Below, in pieces: positions 1 through 8,281 of a stretch of DNA of 64,000 bases. The translations under genes were made by a program, and so were the position numbers. A model generated the notes under the pieces. That model worked only from the letters and a program-made list of their open reading frames with translations, did not search any database and was not told where the DNA came from. This DNA is from Ensifer adhaerens (lineage in GTDB: Bacteria > Pseudomonadota > Alphaproteobacteria > Rhizobiales > Rhizobiaceae): NCBI RefSeq assembly GCF_028993555.1, contig NZ_CP118611.1, positions 248,001 to 312,000 on the forward strand, written 5' to 3'. Each line of letters starts with the position of its first letter. The stretch's first letter is position 1.

Positions 1-1
1 C

Positions 2-358
2 ACGCTAGCCGCCGCGGGCACGATGCTGGGCTCGGCCGGGGTGATCGTCGTCGACGACGCGACCTGCATGGTCAGGGTCGCCACCCGCATCATCGAGTTC
101 TTTCACCACGAATCCTGCGGCAAGTGCACGCCTTGCCGCGAGGGACTGAACTGGGTGGTGAAGGTGTTGCGCCGGATCGAAGCGGGCGAGGGGGCGGCCG
201 GCGACATGGAGCAGTTGGACATGCTCTGCAAGGGCATTTTCGGCAACACGTTCTGTGCTTTGGGTGATGGCGCGGCGATGGGGTTGCGCGCTTCACTGGC
301 GCATTTCCGCGAGGAGTTCGTCGCCCATATCGAGGAGCGGAGGTGTCCGTTCCACTAG
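2..358 (+). CDS. nuoF: NADH-quinone oxidoreductase subunit F, C-terminal part (cut by window edge)
   Basis: This is the last ~118 codons of NuoF, the complex I subunit that binds NADH and FMN and carries the N3 [4Fe-4S] cluster in the peripheral arm. The reading frame is open from the window edge, so the start lies outside. Visible family marks are the S-C-G-K-C-T-P-C-R-E-G ligand motif and the later F-C-A-L-G-D segment that supplies the fourth cysteine. The stop codon lies inside a palindromic repeat. nuoG follows 121 bp downstream on the same strand, the usual F-G order. NuoF identity is secure. That it belongs to a second (nuo2-type) set rather than the main operon is inferred from the rearranged neighbours. 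Confidence 0.93.
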   Translation, partial: TLAAAGTMLGSAGVIVVDDATCMVRVATRIIEFFHHESCGKCTPCREGLNWVVKVLRRIEAGEGAAGDMEQLDMLCKGIFGNTFCALGDGAAMGLRASLAHFREEFVAHIEERRCPFH

Positions 359-448
359 AGCGGGATGAGGAAAATCATCCTGCTCCAACTTATGAGAACC
401 GATCACGTCTATGATTTTGGGCCAGTCCAACTCCAAAACATCGTGATC
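356..448. repeat. composite palindromic intergenic element between nuoF and nuoG
   Basis: Two inverted repeats lie back to back. The first pairs 358-368 (gagcgggatga) with 375-385 (tcatcctgctc), one mismatch, around a 6-nt loop; it contains the nuoF stop codon. The second pairs 401-420 (begins gatcacg) with 433-448 (ends cgtgatc). The layout resembles the mosaic palindromic repeats common between genes of rhizobia; that family assignment is from memory. It may act as an mRNA processing or attenuation structure within the nuoFG transcript. Confidence 0.6.
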
Positions 449-479
449 TTGGGAGCACCCCGGCGCGGGCGAGTAAGTC

Positions 480-3047
480 ATGGTGAGCGTTACGATCAAC
501 GGGCAAGTTCTGGAAGTCGAGGCGGGCTCTAGCGTGTTGCAGGCCGCGCGACAATTGGGTGTCGACGTTCCGACCTTCTGCTACCTGAAGCGCCTGCCGC
601 CGCTTGCCTCCTGTCGCATGTGTCTCGTCGAGATCGAGGGGCTGCGGCGGTTGCAGCCGTCCTGCGCCACCGCGGTCACGGACGGCATGGTCGTGCGGAC
701 CAACACGACGCTGATCGATGAAACGCGTTCGTCCATGCTCGACATGCTGCTCGCCAACCACCCTCTCGACTGTCCGATCTGCGACAAGGGCGGCGAGTGC
801 GAACTCCAGGACATGGTGATGGCCTATGGCCCGGGGAGGAGCCGCTTTCGTGATCCCAAACGCGTGTTTCACTCTCGCGACATTCGCCTGAGCCCGGTCG
901 TGATCATGAACGTCAACCGCTGCATCCAGTGCCAGCGCTGCGTGCGGATGTGCGAGGAGGTCGTTGGCGCTGTCGCGCTCGGCACCGTCGAGAAAGGCAT
1001 GGATACCGCCGTCACCGGCTTCGAGGGTAGTCTTGCCAGTTGCGACCAGTGCGGCAACTGCATCGAAGTATGCCCGGTCGGCGCGCTGATGAGCTTTCCC
1101 TACCGCTACAAGGCGCGGCCCTGGGATCTCGCCGAGACCGATACTGTCTGCCCGCACTGCGGCACCGGATGTCAGCTGACCGTCGGGGCCCGCAAGGGCG
1201 AGTTCATGCGGGTCCGCTCCAAGGAGGAGCACGGCGTCAACCGCGAGACGCTTTGTGCGCGTGGCCGGTTCGGCCTCGACTTCATCGAGGGGCATGATCG
1301 GGTCAAGCGGCCGATGATCCGTCGCGATGGCGCCTTGGTTGCAGTTTCCTGGGACGAAGCTGGAGACTATCTGCGCCGGCGGCTAACGGCGGTTGAAAGC
1401 AAGGCTGCTGGCGGCGTTGTCTCGCCGCGCCTGCCAAACGAGGTGCTTTATCAGTTCCAGAAACTCATGCGCACGGTCTTTCGGACCAACAACATCGACT
1501 GTTCGTCGCGCTGGTCCACCCCCTTCGATACGCTTGCCCCGCTGATGGCGAGCTACAGTCGTGCGCCTTTGAAGGAGGTACTCGGCGTCGATTGCGTGCT
1601 TGTCATCGGTGGCAACGTGACCGAGGAAAACCCGGTTACCGAATATCTGCTGCGGGACGCGGCGCGGCGGCGCGGCACCGGATTGCTCATGCTAGCGACG
1701 CGGCCTTCCCGTCTTGACGCCGATGCGGAGGCTGTGGTTCGCATACCGCCAGGCGGCGAGGCCACGAGCATTGCGGCCGTGGTCACCGGGCTTGTTATGG
1801 CCGCCGGCGAGAGGCTATCGGGCAACACTCTTGCAGAACTCGGAGCCATTGGCGCCAAGCCCGCGAGCGGTGACGAACCGGATCGTCTGGGCGCTGCGCT
1901 TGACGAAGCTAGCACGGTCGCCCTGCTCGTCAGTGTCGACCTCCTGAGGTCCTCTGAAGCGCGCGCGACATTGCAGCAACTCAGCAACCTGCTGCAACTT
2001 CTCCGTCTCCTCGGCAAAAGCCCGGCATTGCAGATCCTCTTTGACCGCGCCAACCAAATGGGCGCCTGGGATATGGGGGCCGTATCGGGTGCCTTGCCAG
2101 GGCTGCAGGCGGTGGCCGACGATAAGAAGCGCGCCGCACTTGCCCGGAACTGGGGCGCCGAAATCCAACATCAGCCGGGTGCCAATCTCGACGCGATGCT
2201 GGATCTCTGCATCGCTGGGCAAATGGGCGCGCTCTACCTTGTCGGGACGGACCCTCTAATCTCCTATCCGGACAGGGAGTTTATGGCCCGGGCCCTTGGT
2301 TCCGTCGATCTGCTGATCGTGCAGGACAGTTTCCTTACGGAGACGGCAGGCCTCGCCGACGTTGTCTTGCCGGCGTCGGGCTACGGCGAAGAGCCTGGCA
2401 GCTTCACCAACAACGAGGGGCGCGTCCAGCAGGTCTGCAAGTTCCGGGAACCCGTTTTCGAGGCGAGAGGCAACCTTGCGATCTTCGATCTTGTCGCGAC
2501 TTTGCGCGGTCAAACATTGCAGCCTTCGACGCATGTCGAGATTTTCGATGAGATCGCTCGGCTGCTGCCGGCCTATCAGGCACTGAGTTGGGCCGGACTT
2601 GGCGCCGACGGCGCCTTCACGAAGGCAGACCCGACACCATCGGCGGTTGCCTTTTATCCCCCGCCAACTGGTTCGCAGTCGCATGACGGGCTGATGCTCA
2701 TCACCGGCAACTGCCTGTTCCACAACGGCTATCTTTCGGAGCGCTCGGAAATCCTGAACACGGTCGCCAACGACCCCTATGTCGCGATGAACGCCGAAGA
2801 TGCTGCAGAGCTTGGCATATCAGATGGTGACCAGGTGGTCGTAACTTCATCCCGCGGTGAACTGGTGGCGCAGCTCAGGGTCGAGAAGTTGTTTCCGACG
2901 GGCCTCGTCTTCGTTCCCGAAAACTATCGGTCCCTGCGCCTCAACAGCCTGATGCGGCGGGGCGAATACCCGTGTCCCGTCAATGTTAAGAAAGCGCAGA
3001 CCACCCACCAAGCCGCGGGCGCGAACCGGGTCTGGCGTGGAGTTTGA
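480..3047 (+). CDS. nuoG: NADH-quinone oxidoreductase subunit G
   Basis: An 855-residue NuoG that carries electrons through iron-sulfur clusters of the complex I peripheral arm. An N-terminal 2Fe-2S ferredoxin domain has Cys34, 45, 48 and 62. His94 with Cys98, 101 and 107 forms the N5 site. Two 4Fe-4S motifs follow at Cys148/151/154/158 and Cys188/191/194/198. A further motif at Cys224/227/231 and Cys259 is the N7-type site found only in some bacterial NuoG proteins. The rest is a molybdopterin-oxidoreductase-like domain that in this family has lost its cofactor role. The C-terminal part ends in a molybdopterin-dinucleotide-binding-like fold. It follows nuoF and is tail to tail with a - strand block of nuoH and nuoI. 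The ATG at 480 begins directly with the ferredoxin fold. Confidence 0.95.
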   Translation: MVSVTINGQVLEVEAGSSVLQAARQLGVDVPTFCYLKRLPPLASCRMCLVEIEGLRRLQPSCATAVTDGMVVRTNTTLIDETRSSMLDMLLANHPLDCPICDKGGECELQDMVMAYGPGRSRFRDPKRVFHSRDIRLSPVVIMNVNRCIQCQRCVRMCEEVVGAVALGTVEKGMDTAVTGFEGSLASCDQCGNCIEVCPVGALMSFPYRYKARPWDLAETDTVCPHCGTGCQLTVGARKGEFMRVRSKEEHGVNRETLCARGRFGLDFIEGHDRVKRPMIRRDGALVAVSWDEAGDYLRRRLTAVESKAAGGVVSPRLPNEVLYQFQKLMRTVFRTNNIDCSSRWSTPFDTLAPLMASYSRAPLKEVLGVDCVLVIGGNVTEENPVTEYLLRDAARRRGTGLLMLATRPSRLDADAEAVVRIPPGGEATSIAAVVTGLVMAAGERLSGNTLAELGAIGAKPASGDEPDRLGAALDEASTVALLVSVDLLRSSEARATLQQLSNLLQLLRLLGKSPALQILFDRANQMGAWDMGAVSGALPGLQAVADDKKRAALARNWGAEIQHQPGANLDAMLDLCIAGQMGALYLVGTDPLISYPDREFMARALGSVDLLIVQDSFLTETAGLADVVLPASGYGEEPGSFTNNEGRVQQVCKFREPVFEARGNLAIFDLVATLRGQTLQPSTHVEIFDEIARLLPAYQALSWAGLGADGAFTKADPTPSAVAFYPPPTGSQSHDGLMLITGNCLFHNGYLSERSEILNTVANDPYVAMNAEDAAELGISDGDQVVVTSSRGELVAQLRVEKLFPTGLVFVPENYRSLRLNSLMRRGEYPCPVNVKKAQTTHQAAGANRVWRGV

Positions 3048-3133
3048 GGCTGCGGCGCGCGCCCGCGGGGCCAACTGCGTGTTTCCTTCAATGGTAGCCG
3101 ATGAAGGACAAAAACATGCAGCAATTCATAGTG

Positions 3134-3177
3134 CTACAGCGACCTTTGCGCGTCTGATAAGACGCGCGGCGCTGTAG
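3134..3177. repeat. nested palindrome between convergent nuoG and CBS gene (possible bidirectional terminator)
   Basis: The outer arms ctacagc (3134-3140) and gctgtag (3171-3177) enclose perfect inner arms gcgcgtc (3148-3154) and gacgcgc (3161-3167) around the loop tgataa. It sits in the 158-bp gap between two converging genes, so it could end transcription from both sides, although no T-run flanks it. Its form matches palindromic repeats I remember as frequent in Sinorhizobium and Rhizobium intergenic DNA. Confidence 0.6.
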
Positions 3178-3205
3178 GATCCCGACCCGGTCGGCGTGAG
3201 CTTCA

Positions 3206-3646
3206 TCAGTGGTAACCGGCGCCAGCGATGTATTCGTGTAGGTGTCGCTCGGTGCGCTGTGCCTCATCGAGCCGATGCTTGACGACGTCGCCGATGCTGA
3301 CGACGCCGACAATGGCCTCGTCCTCAATGACCAGGACATGGCGCGTGCGTCGCTGCGTCATGATCGACATCACCAAGGGCAGCCCATCGACAGCCGAACA
3401 GACGGCCACGTTGCGGTTCATGATATCGGCAACCGGCATCAGTGCTGCCTCGGGTCCGTATTCCGCAAGCGCGTTGCAGCAATCCCGCTCCGACAGCGTG
3501 CCGAGATACCTTCCGGGCGCGTGGCTGACGACCACGAAACCGATATTGTTGTCACGAAAGAGCCGCAGGATCTCCACCATCGTCTGGTCGGGAGCGACTG
3601 CGATCACTCCAGCACCCTTGTCCTTCACGATTTCACCGACAAACAT
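3206..3646 (-). CDS. CBS-domain pair protein
   Basis: A 146-residue protein made almost entirely of two CBS motifs (a Bateman module). The first covers roughly residues 9-60 with a V-A-P-D-Q-T-M start, the second roughly 72-130 with T-R-R-T-R-H-V-L-V and a closing V-S-I-G-D-V-V-K. Such modules bind adenosine nucleotides or S-adenosylmethionine and act as energy or redox sensors. It lies 41 bp after nuoI on the same strand and is probably co-transcribed with nuoH and nuoI. It occupies the place where nuoJ-N would normally follow. A role in tuning this complex I form is inference. Stand-alone CBS pairs are widespread and of varied function. Confidence 0.88.
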   Translation of the reverse strand: MFVGEIVKDKGAGVIAVAPDQTMVEILRLFRDNNIGFVVVSHAPGRYLGTLSERDCCNALAEYGPEAALMPVADIMNRNVAVCSAVDGLPLVMSIMTQRRTRHVLVIEDEAIVGVVSIGDVVKHRLDEAQRTERHLHEYIAGAGYH

Positions 3647-3687
3647 TTCACCCTCCTATCTGCGCGCGCCGGTTCAATCGCTGCTCC

Positions 3688-4254
3688 TCACGTTCGCCGG
3701 ATGTTGCGCCACCAGTTGTACCCATGCGGATCGTTTGTCTCGACCAGCACGTCCTGTTCTGTCTTCAGGCGTGCGGTGACGACGCCACCGCCGGTCATTG
3801 CCTTTCCAGGTTTGCCAAGCAGATCGTCACGTCCGATCACCAGGTCACGTGACGAGTAACTCGAGAATTCATACTGCTGGCCGAGTGCGATGGCGTCCGC
3901 CGGGCAGGCGTCCTCGCACAGGCCGCAGAACAGGCACCGGGCCGTGTCTATTTCGAATTTTGCCGGGTGACGGTTGCCGTTTTCGTCCTCATAGGGGACG
4001 ACTTCGATGCAATCGCAAGGGCAGATGCGCGCGCAAAGTTCGCACGCGACGCACTTGATTTCGCCCTCTTCGTCCCGTTTCAGGAAGTGATGCCCGCGAT
4101 AGCGCGAGTAGGGGAGCCATTTCTCCTTGTCCGGATACTGCATGGTGACGGGCTTGGAGAACATATAGCCAAAGGTCAGCGCAAAGGCGTTTGCCAGATC
4201 GGCAAAAAGCGCCCAGCCGATCCATGTTCCAGCTCTGTCGAGTACGCGTGACAT
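3688..4254 (-). CDS. nuoI: NADH-quinone oxidoreductase subunit I
   Basis: A 188-residue ferredoxin-like complex I subunit that holds clusters N6a and N6b next to the membrane arm. Two classic 4Fe-4S motifs are present: Cys68/71/74/78 and Cys107/110/113/117, the latter ending C-P-A-D-A-I. The N-terminal helix (residues ~10-33) is the usual amphipathic membrane-contact segment. It follows nuoH with a 132-bp gap, longer than the tight spacing typical of nuo operons, and precedes the CBS gene. Length and motifs are normal, so the protein looks functional. Confidence 0.95.
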   Translation of the reverse strand: MSRVLDRAGTWIGWALFADLANAFALTFGYMFSKPVTMQYPDKEKWLPYSRYRGHHFLKRDEEGEIKCVACELCARICPCDCIEVVPYEDENGNRHPAKFEIDTARCLFCGLCEDACPADAIALGQQYEFSSYSSRDLVIGRDDLLGKPGKAMTGGGVVTARLKTEQDVLVETNDPHGYNWWRNIRRT

Positions 4255-4386
4255 CGTCGCGCCGTTCTACAGCGGTGTGCGTCTATTCCAACGCGGGAGG
4301 GTCGCTGTAGTCCCTTTGATTGCTGCACGCATCTTCCCCAGATCGACACGGATCTCGGAAGGCACGTGGAGAAGCCGCCACGGCTC

Positions 4387-5373
4387 CTAAGTGAAAGCAA
4401 TACCAGTGATAATTATGTTCGCCATCGACAGAGGAAGCAAGACTTTCCATCCGATCGCCATCAGTTGGTCATAGCGATAGCGGGGCAAGGTGAAGCGGAA
4501 CCACATGAACACGTAAATGAAGAATGCCACCTTGAGCGCAAACCAGAGAAGCGGTGGCAGCGGAATCAGAATACCGTTCCAGCCGCCGAAAAACAGGATG
4601 ACCGAAAGAACCGATACCAAGAGCACGATGACGTATTCGCTGACCATGAAGAACGCGAAACGGATACCGCTGTATTCGGTGTGGAACCCGGCGCCGAGGT
4701 CCCCTTCAGCCTCGGCCAGGTCGAAGGGAATGCGCTGTGCTTCGGCCAATCCCGCGACGAAGAAGACGAAGAACCCGATCGGTTGATAGACGATGTTCCA
4801 GAGATCGCTCTGGGCGCGCACGATGTCCACGAGGCTCATCGACTGTGCGAGCATCACCACGCCGACGACTGCGAACCCCATCGGGATTTCGTAGCTGATC
4901 ATCTGCGCGCAGGTCCTCAGGCTACCTAGAACCGCGTATTTGCTGTTGGAGGCCCAGCCGCCGAATATGACGCCGTAGACCTCCAGACCGATTACCGCGA
5001 AGACGAAAAGCAACGCCACGTTCAGGTTGGAAACATAGAGCGTGATCTCTGCATTGAGCACGGAGACCGTCTCGCCGAAGGGGATCGCGACGAACACGAT
5101 GAAGGGCGGAGCGAGCGCCAGGATTGGCGCAAGCTTAAACAGGAAACTGTCTGCTTCCGCGGGGATATGATCCTCTTTCGTCAAGAGCTTGATGCCGTCC
5201 GCCACGGGCTGCAATAGTCCGTGCCACCCCACGCGCATCGGCCCCATGCGCTGCTGCATATGCCCGGCAATCTTGCGCTCCAACCAGGTTAGTGGCAACG
5301 GCAGCAGAAGCAGCATTGCGATCAGCAACGCGATCTTGAGGGCGATCAGTCCAAGGGCGACGAGAAGCTCCAT
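4387..5373 (-). CDS. nuoH: NADH-quinone oxidoreductase subunit H
   Basis: A 328-residue membrane subunit that forms part of the quinone chamber and links the peripheral and membrane arms of complex I. Eight or so hydrophobic helices are visible. Hallmarks are W-L-E-R-K-I near the N terminus, G-L-L-Q-P-V-A-D-G-I-K-L-L, and A-E-A-Q-R-I-P-F-D-L-A-E-A-E-G-D-L in the loop that contacts quinone. The ATG at 5373 starts directly with the first helix. The frame stays open another 33 codons upstream, but that extension is basic and unlike NuoH, so I reject it. It is the first gene of the - strand nuoH-nuoI-CBS group. No nuoJ-N genes are in the window. Confidence 0.94.
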   Translation of the reverse strand: MELLVALGLIALKIALLIAMLLLLPLPLTWLERKIAGHMQQRMGPMRVGWHGLLQPVADGIKLLTKEDHIPAEADSFLFKLAPILALAPPFIVFVAIPFGETVSVLNAEITLYVSNLNVALLFVFAVIGLEVYGVIFGGWASNSKYAVLGSLRTCAQMISYEIPMGFAVVGVVMLAQSMSLVDIVRAQSDLWNIVYQPIGFFVFFVAGLAEAQRIPFDLAEAEGDLGAGFHTEYSGIRFAFFMVSEYVIVLLVSVLSVILFFGGWNGILIPLPPLLWFALKVAFFIYVFMWFRFTLPRYRYDQLMAIGWKVLLPLSMANIIITGIAFT

Positions 5374-5630
5374 GTTTCGCGGCCACCTAACCAACAGGCC
5401 GAAACGCGACCCTATATGGCCCCGCTTGCCCATTGAGCGCTTCGGTACTTCTAGCGTTGTCGATTTTCTCACGAAACGACGGTTGTGGACAAGCTACCAT
5501 CTCCCGTTATGTGCGGAACTGCGGATGGACCACGCCACGTCGCCTGCAACGAACCTGGCAGTGAATTAACCCTGAAAACGCCAGCGTCTGAACGCGAAAA
5601 TTGCCTCCACAGCTGGTGGTAAATTCACCC

Positions 5631-6548
5631 TCACCGGTGAACGGCGAGTGCATTGTCGTAGAGGGAACAGAATTCTGCGGCGACATCAGACGCGATCGAT
5701 GCGATCAGCGGGGACAGTCGCGACGAGGGTGTGTCGAGATAGACCGCGAAATAGTCGGTGGCCGGAAAAGGGTGACGCACATTCAGCACTTTTAGGGTGC
5801 CAAGGCGCAATTCGTTCTGGATAACGATTGGCGGCAGGACCGAGATGCCTATGCCCGCGGCGATCATGCTGATCGTGGTGGCAAGCGAGTTGGAGTAATG
5901 TACCACGCCCTGACCGAAGGAATTGGCCGGAAGGTACTCGACCATGCGCCGGTGGGCTTGGGTTCCGACTTCATAGGAGATGATTGGGTTCAGCATCAGT
6001 TCCGCCCGGCTGATTGCCTCGTCGTCAGTCGGGAAGGCGCCGTTGGCGATCCAGAACATGCCGAATGTACACAGGTCAACGATCCGGTATTTCTCGATCT
6101 GCGAACCGTGGAAACCGAGAATGATGTCGAGTTCTCTCTTTTCGAGCTTCGACAGGATCGTCTGCGATGCATCGGTGGTTACCGCGACACGGACGCGCGG
6201 AAAACGCTGGCGAAGCGTGCCCATGATCCCAGGCAGTATGGCCAGGGCCATCGCTGGCACGAGCCCGATGCGTACGGTTCCCTCTACCGTCTCGGGTGGC
6301 GCCACATCGCTGACCAGGCGATTGTAGCGTGCGATGATGTCTCGCGCGCCCGAGACGAAGGAACGTCCCTCGCGGGTCAGGTGAACGTCACGCGTATCGC
6401 GTTCGAAAAGCCGGATGCCAAGTTCCTGTTCCATGGCCGAAATACGGTTTGAAATGGCCGCAGGCGTGATGTGCATGCGGTCTGCAGTGGCACGAAAACT
6501 GCGCAACTCGGCCAACCACACAACCGTTTCCAGGAATCGAATATTCAT
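5631..6548 (-). CDS. LysR-family transcriptional regulator
   Basis: A 305-residue LysR-type regulator. An N-terminal winged helix (residues ~1-60, with S-F-R-A-T-A-D-R-M-H-I-T-P-A-A-I-S) is followed by a periplasmic-binding-like effector domain. The start is set at the ATG at 6548, which gives the usual M-N-I-R-F-L-E-T start; 16 further codons upstream are less likely. It is transcribed toward nuoH, with 257 bp between, so it might control nuoH-nuoI. Alternatively it governs the catabolic operon whose terminator lies just upstream. The effector is unknown. Confidence 0.9.
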   Translation of the reverse strand: MNIRFLETVVWLAELRSFRATADRMHITPAAISNRISAMEQELGIRLFERDTRDVHLTREGRSFVSGARDIIARYNRLVSDVAPPETVEGTVRIGLVPAMALAILPGIMGTLRQRFPRVRVAVTTDASQTILSKLEKRELDIILGFHGSQIEKYRIVDLCTFGMFWIANGAFPTDDEAISRAELMLNPIISYEVGTQAHRRMVEYLPANSFGQGVVHYSNSLATTISMIAAGIGISVLPPIVIQNELRLGTLKVLNVRHPFPATDYFAVYLDTPSSRLSPLIASIASDVAAEFCSLYDNALAVHR

Positions 6549-6707
6549 CGCGTGAATGCGCCTCACCATTATTACGACCGCTCTCGCGAATTTCACGCAT
6601 AAATTGTCGTAAGCTGTTGTTTTATACAGACTATATTCCCGGATGCCACGTTACACCGTGAAGGCGATATGACAACGGCGGGCCGGCAAGGATTGCACAC
6701 GCATGGC

Positions 6708-6739
6708 AAAAATGGTCCGGACAGAAGAGCCCGGACCAT
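6708..6739 (-). terminator. intrinsic terminator of the RraA-end operon
   Basis: A perfect 9-bp stem (atggtccgg at 6712-6720 with ccggaccat at 6731-6739) and a 10-nt loop are followed on the - strand by a T-run. It lies 15 bp past the end of the RraA-like gene, marking the 3' end of the transporter/aldolase operon and separating it from the LysR gene. Confidence 0.85.
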
Positions 6740-6754
6740 GGTGGCTGGATCGTG

Positions 6755-7420
6755 TCAGGCAAGCTTGGCCAGGACCTTCGCGCTCGCTCCGGTCATTTCG
6801 CCAAGTTTCTGAACCTTGTCCCGAACGCTGGCTTCACGCTTCTTGCCCGATTCCTGTCGTTTCAGCGCCTCCTCTGACACGGCCCGGACTTCATCGCGCG
6901 GAATGACCAGCACGCCGCTTTCATCGGCAAGGATGGCATCGCCGGGCATCACGACGGCGCCGCCGCAACTGATCGGAATGTTGAAGCCGCCTCCGAGATC
7001 GTAGAGGCGTGTGGTGATTGGCGAGAGGCCGCGCGACCACATCGGGAAGTCAGATTCCTGAATTTCAGTGAGGTCGGTGCAAGGTCCGTCGACGATGCCG
7101 GCAACCGCACCCGCCGCCTTGGCGGCAACAGTGACACCGCCGCCCCAGCACGCATATTTATCATCGCCCAAACGATCGACAACCAGGATGTCGCCTGGAC
7201 GCAATTGCCCGGTGGCATGGTGAAGAAGGGTGGAATCCGGCCCGGCTATGGCCAGCGTCACGGCCGTTCCGACCACGCGGCGGCCGGGAAGAAGCGGCTG
7301 GATCTGCCGGTCCATGAAACCGAGCAGGCGCCAGTGGCCGACGGTTGCCGTCTCAACGCCGCTCAGGACGTCGAGGTCATCCTGCGGTATCTGTTCCGGC
7401 ATGTCCTTGATGACGTACAT
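6755..7420 (-). CDS. RraA-like protein / 4-hydroxy-4-methyl-2-oxoglutarate-type aldolase
   Basis: A 221-residue member of the RraA / HMG-aldolase (demethylmenaquinone methyltransferase-like) family. The central glycine-rich segment P-G-D-I-L-V-V-D, the W-G-G-G-V-T-V-A-A-K stretch and the later V-D-G-P-C-T-D motif (Arg-Asp-like metal-site region) are typical. Catabolic members cleave 4-hydroxy-2-oxo acids or decarboxylate oxaloacetate with a divalent metal; others inhibit RNase E. Its place as last gene of a catabolic operon with an HpcH/HpaI aldolase argues for the metabolic role. A good AGGAG site precedes the ATG at 7420. The exact substrate is not readable. Confidence 0.85.
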   Translation of the reverse strand: MYVIKDMPEQIPQDDLDVLSGVETATVGHWRLLGFMDRQIQPLLPGRRVVGTAVTLAIAGPDSTLLHHATGQLRPGDILVVDRLGDDKYACWGGGVTVAAKAAGAVAGIVDGPCTDLTEIQESDFPMWSRGLSPITTRLYDLGGGFNIPISCGGAVVMPGDAILADESGVLVIPRDEVRAVSEEALKRQESGKKREASVRDKVQKLGEMTGASAKVLAKLA

Positions 7421-7432
7421 GGTGATATCTCC

Positions 7433-8254
7433 TCAGGCGCAGGCAAGACGCCGGTGCTGGGTCATGGGGATCAGGTTGCGCACGCGCTTGATCTCCTTGG
7501 CGTCGATGCGCGCGGTGACAAAACCGACCGGATCGGACGCGCGGGCGATCGTGTGCCCCCAGGGATCGCAGACCAGCGAATGTCCGTAGCAGGCGCGCTT
7601 TTCCCCGTTGACGGTCACGCTGCCGGTCTGGCCGCACGCAACGAAATAGGTCTGGGTCTCGATCGCGCGGGCGCGGGCCAGAACCTCCCAATGGTCCTTT
7701 CCGGTCTGCAGCGTGAAAGCAGCGGGCAGGACGATGATGTCGCAACCGGCCCGTTCGAGTTGCAGGAAGAGTTCGAAGAAACGGATGTCGTAGCAGATGG
7801 CGCACCCGATCTTCATACCGTCAATCTCATAGGTGACGATGTCTTCACCCGGCTTGACGGTGGCCGATTCCTTGTAGGCGGTGCCATCCGGCGCAACGAT
7901 GTCGAACATATGGATCTTGCGGTAGGCGGCGACTTCCTTGCCTTCGCGGTCGAACACGAAGGAGGTGTTGTAGATGCGGTTCTCGCCCTCGACTTTTTCC
8001 ATGATCGTGCCGGCATGGACAAAGACCTTGTTCTCGCGTGCGAAATCCTGCGCCATCGTGTAGGCGGCGCCCCCGGCCGGTTCTGCCAGCGCCAGTTTCT
8101 CTTCGGTCGTGGTACCGTAGACTTCGAAATATTCCGGCAGCACGATGAGGTCCGGCTGATCGGTCTTCATCGCTTCGGCCATCAGGTCGCGGGCGATCTT
8201 CAGGTTGGCAACCCGGTCATTCTGCGGGTTGGTTTGGATAAGGCTGATTTTCAT
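7433..8254 (-). CDS. nitrilase-superfamily carbon-nitrogen hydrolase (amidase type)
   Basis: A 273-residue carbon-nitrogen hydrolase with the full catalytic triad: Glu41 in L-P-E-Y-F-E, Lys113 in Y-R-K-I-H-M-F-D and Cys154 in A-I-C-Y-D-I-R-F. The I-H-M-F-D and C-Y-D-I-R-F forms place it near the omega-amidase / NIT2 branch, which hydrolyses small omega-amides of dicarboxylic or keto acids, rather than true nitrilases. It sits 12 bp before the RraA-like gene and 27 bp after the aldolase gene. It probably releases ammonia from an amide intermediate of the same catabolic route. Cytosolic; no signal peptide. Confidence 0.92.
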   Translation of the reverse strand: MKISLIQTNPQNDRVANLKIARDLMAEAMKTDQPDLIVLPEYFEVYGTTTEEKLALAEPAGGAAYTMAQDFARENKVFVHAGTIMEKVEGENRIYNTSFVFDREGKEVAAYRKIHMFDIVAPDGTAYKESATVKPGEDIVTYEIDGMKIGCAICYDIRFFELFLQLERAGCDIIVLPAAFTLQTGKDHWEVLARARAIETQTYFVACGQTGSVTVNGEKRACYGHSLVCDPWGHTIARASDPVGFVTARIDAKEIKRVRNLIPMTQHRRLACA

Positions 8255-8281
8255 GGCTTTTTCTCCGACTGTCGGCCGCGA

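Noticed and set aside
390..1295. 301-codon - strand frame inside nuoG
   Set aside because: It is fully antisense to well-conserved NuoG cysteine domains and has no family motif; high GC keeps the opposite frame free of stops.
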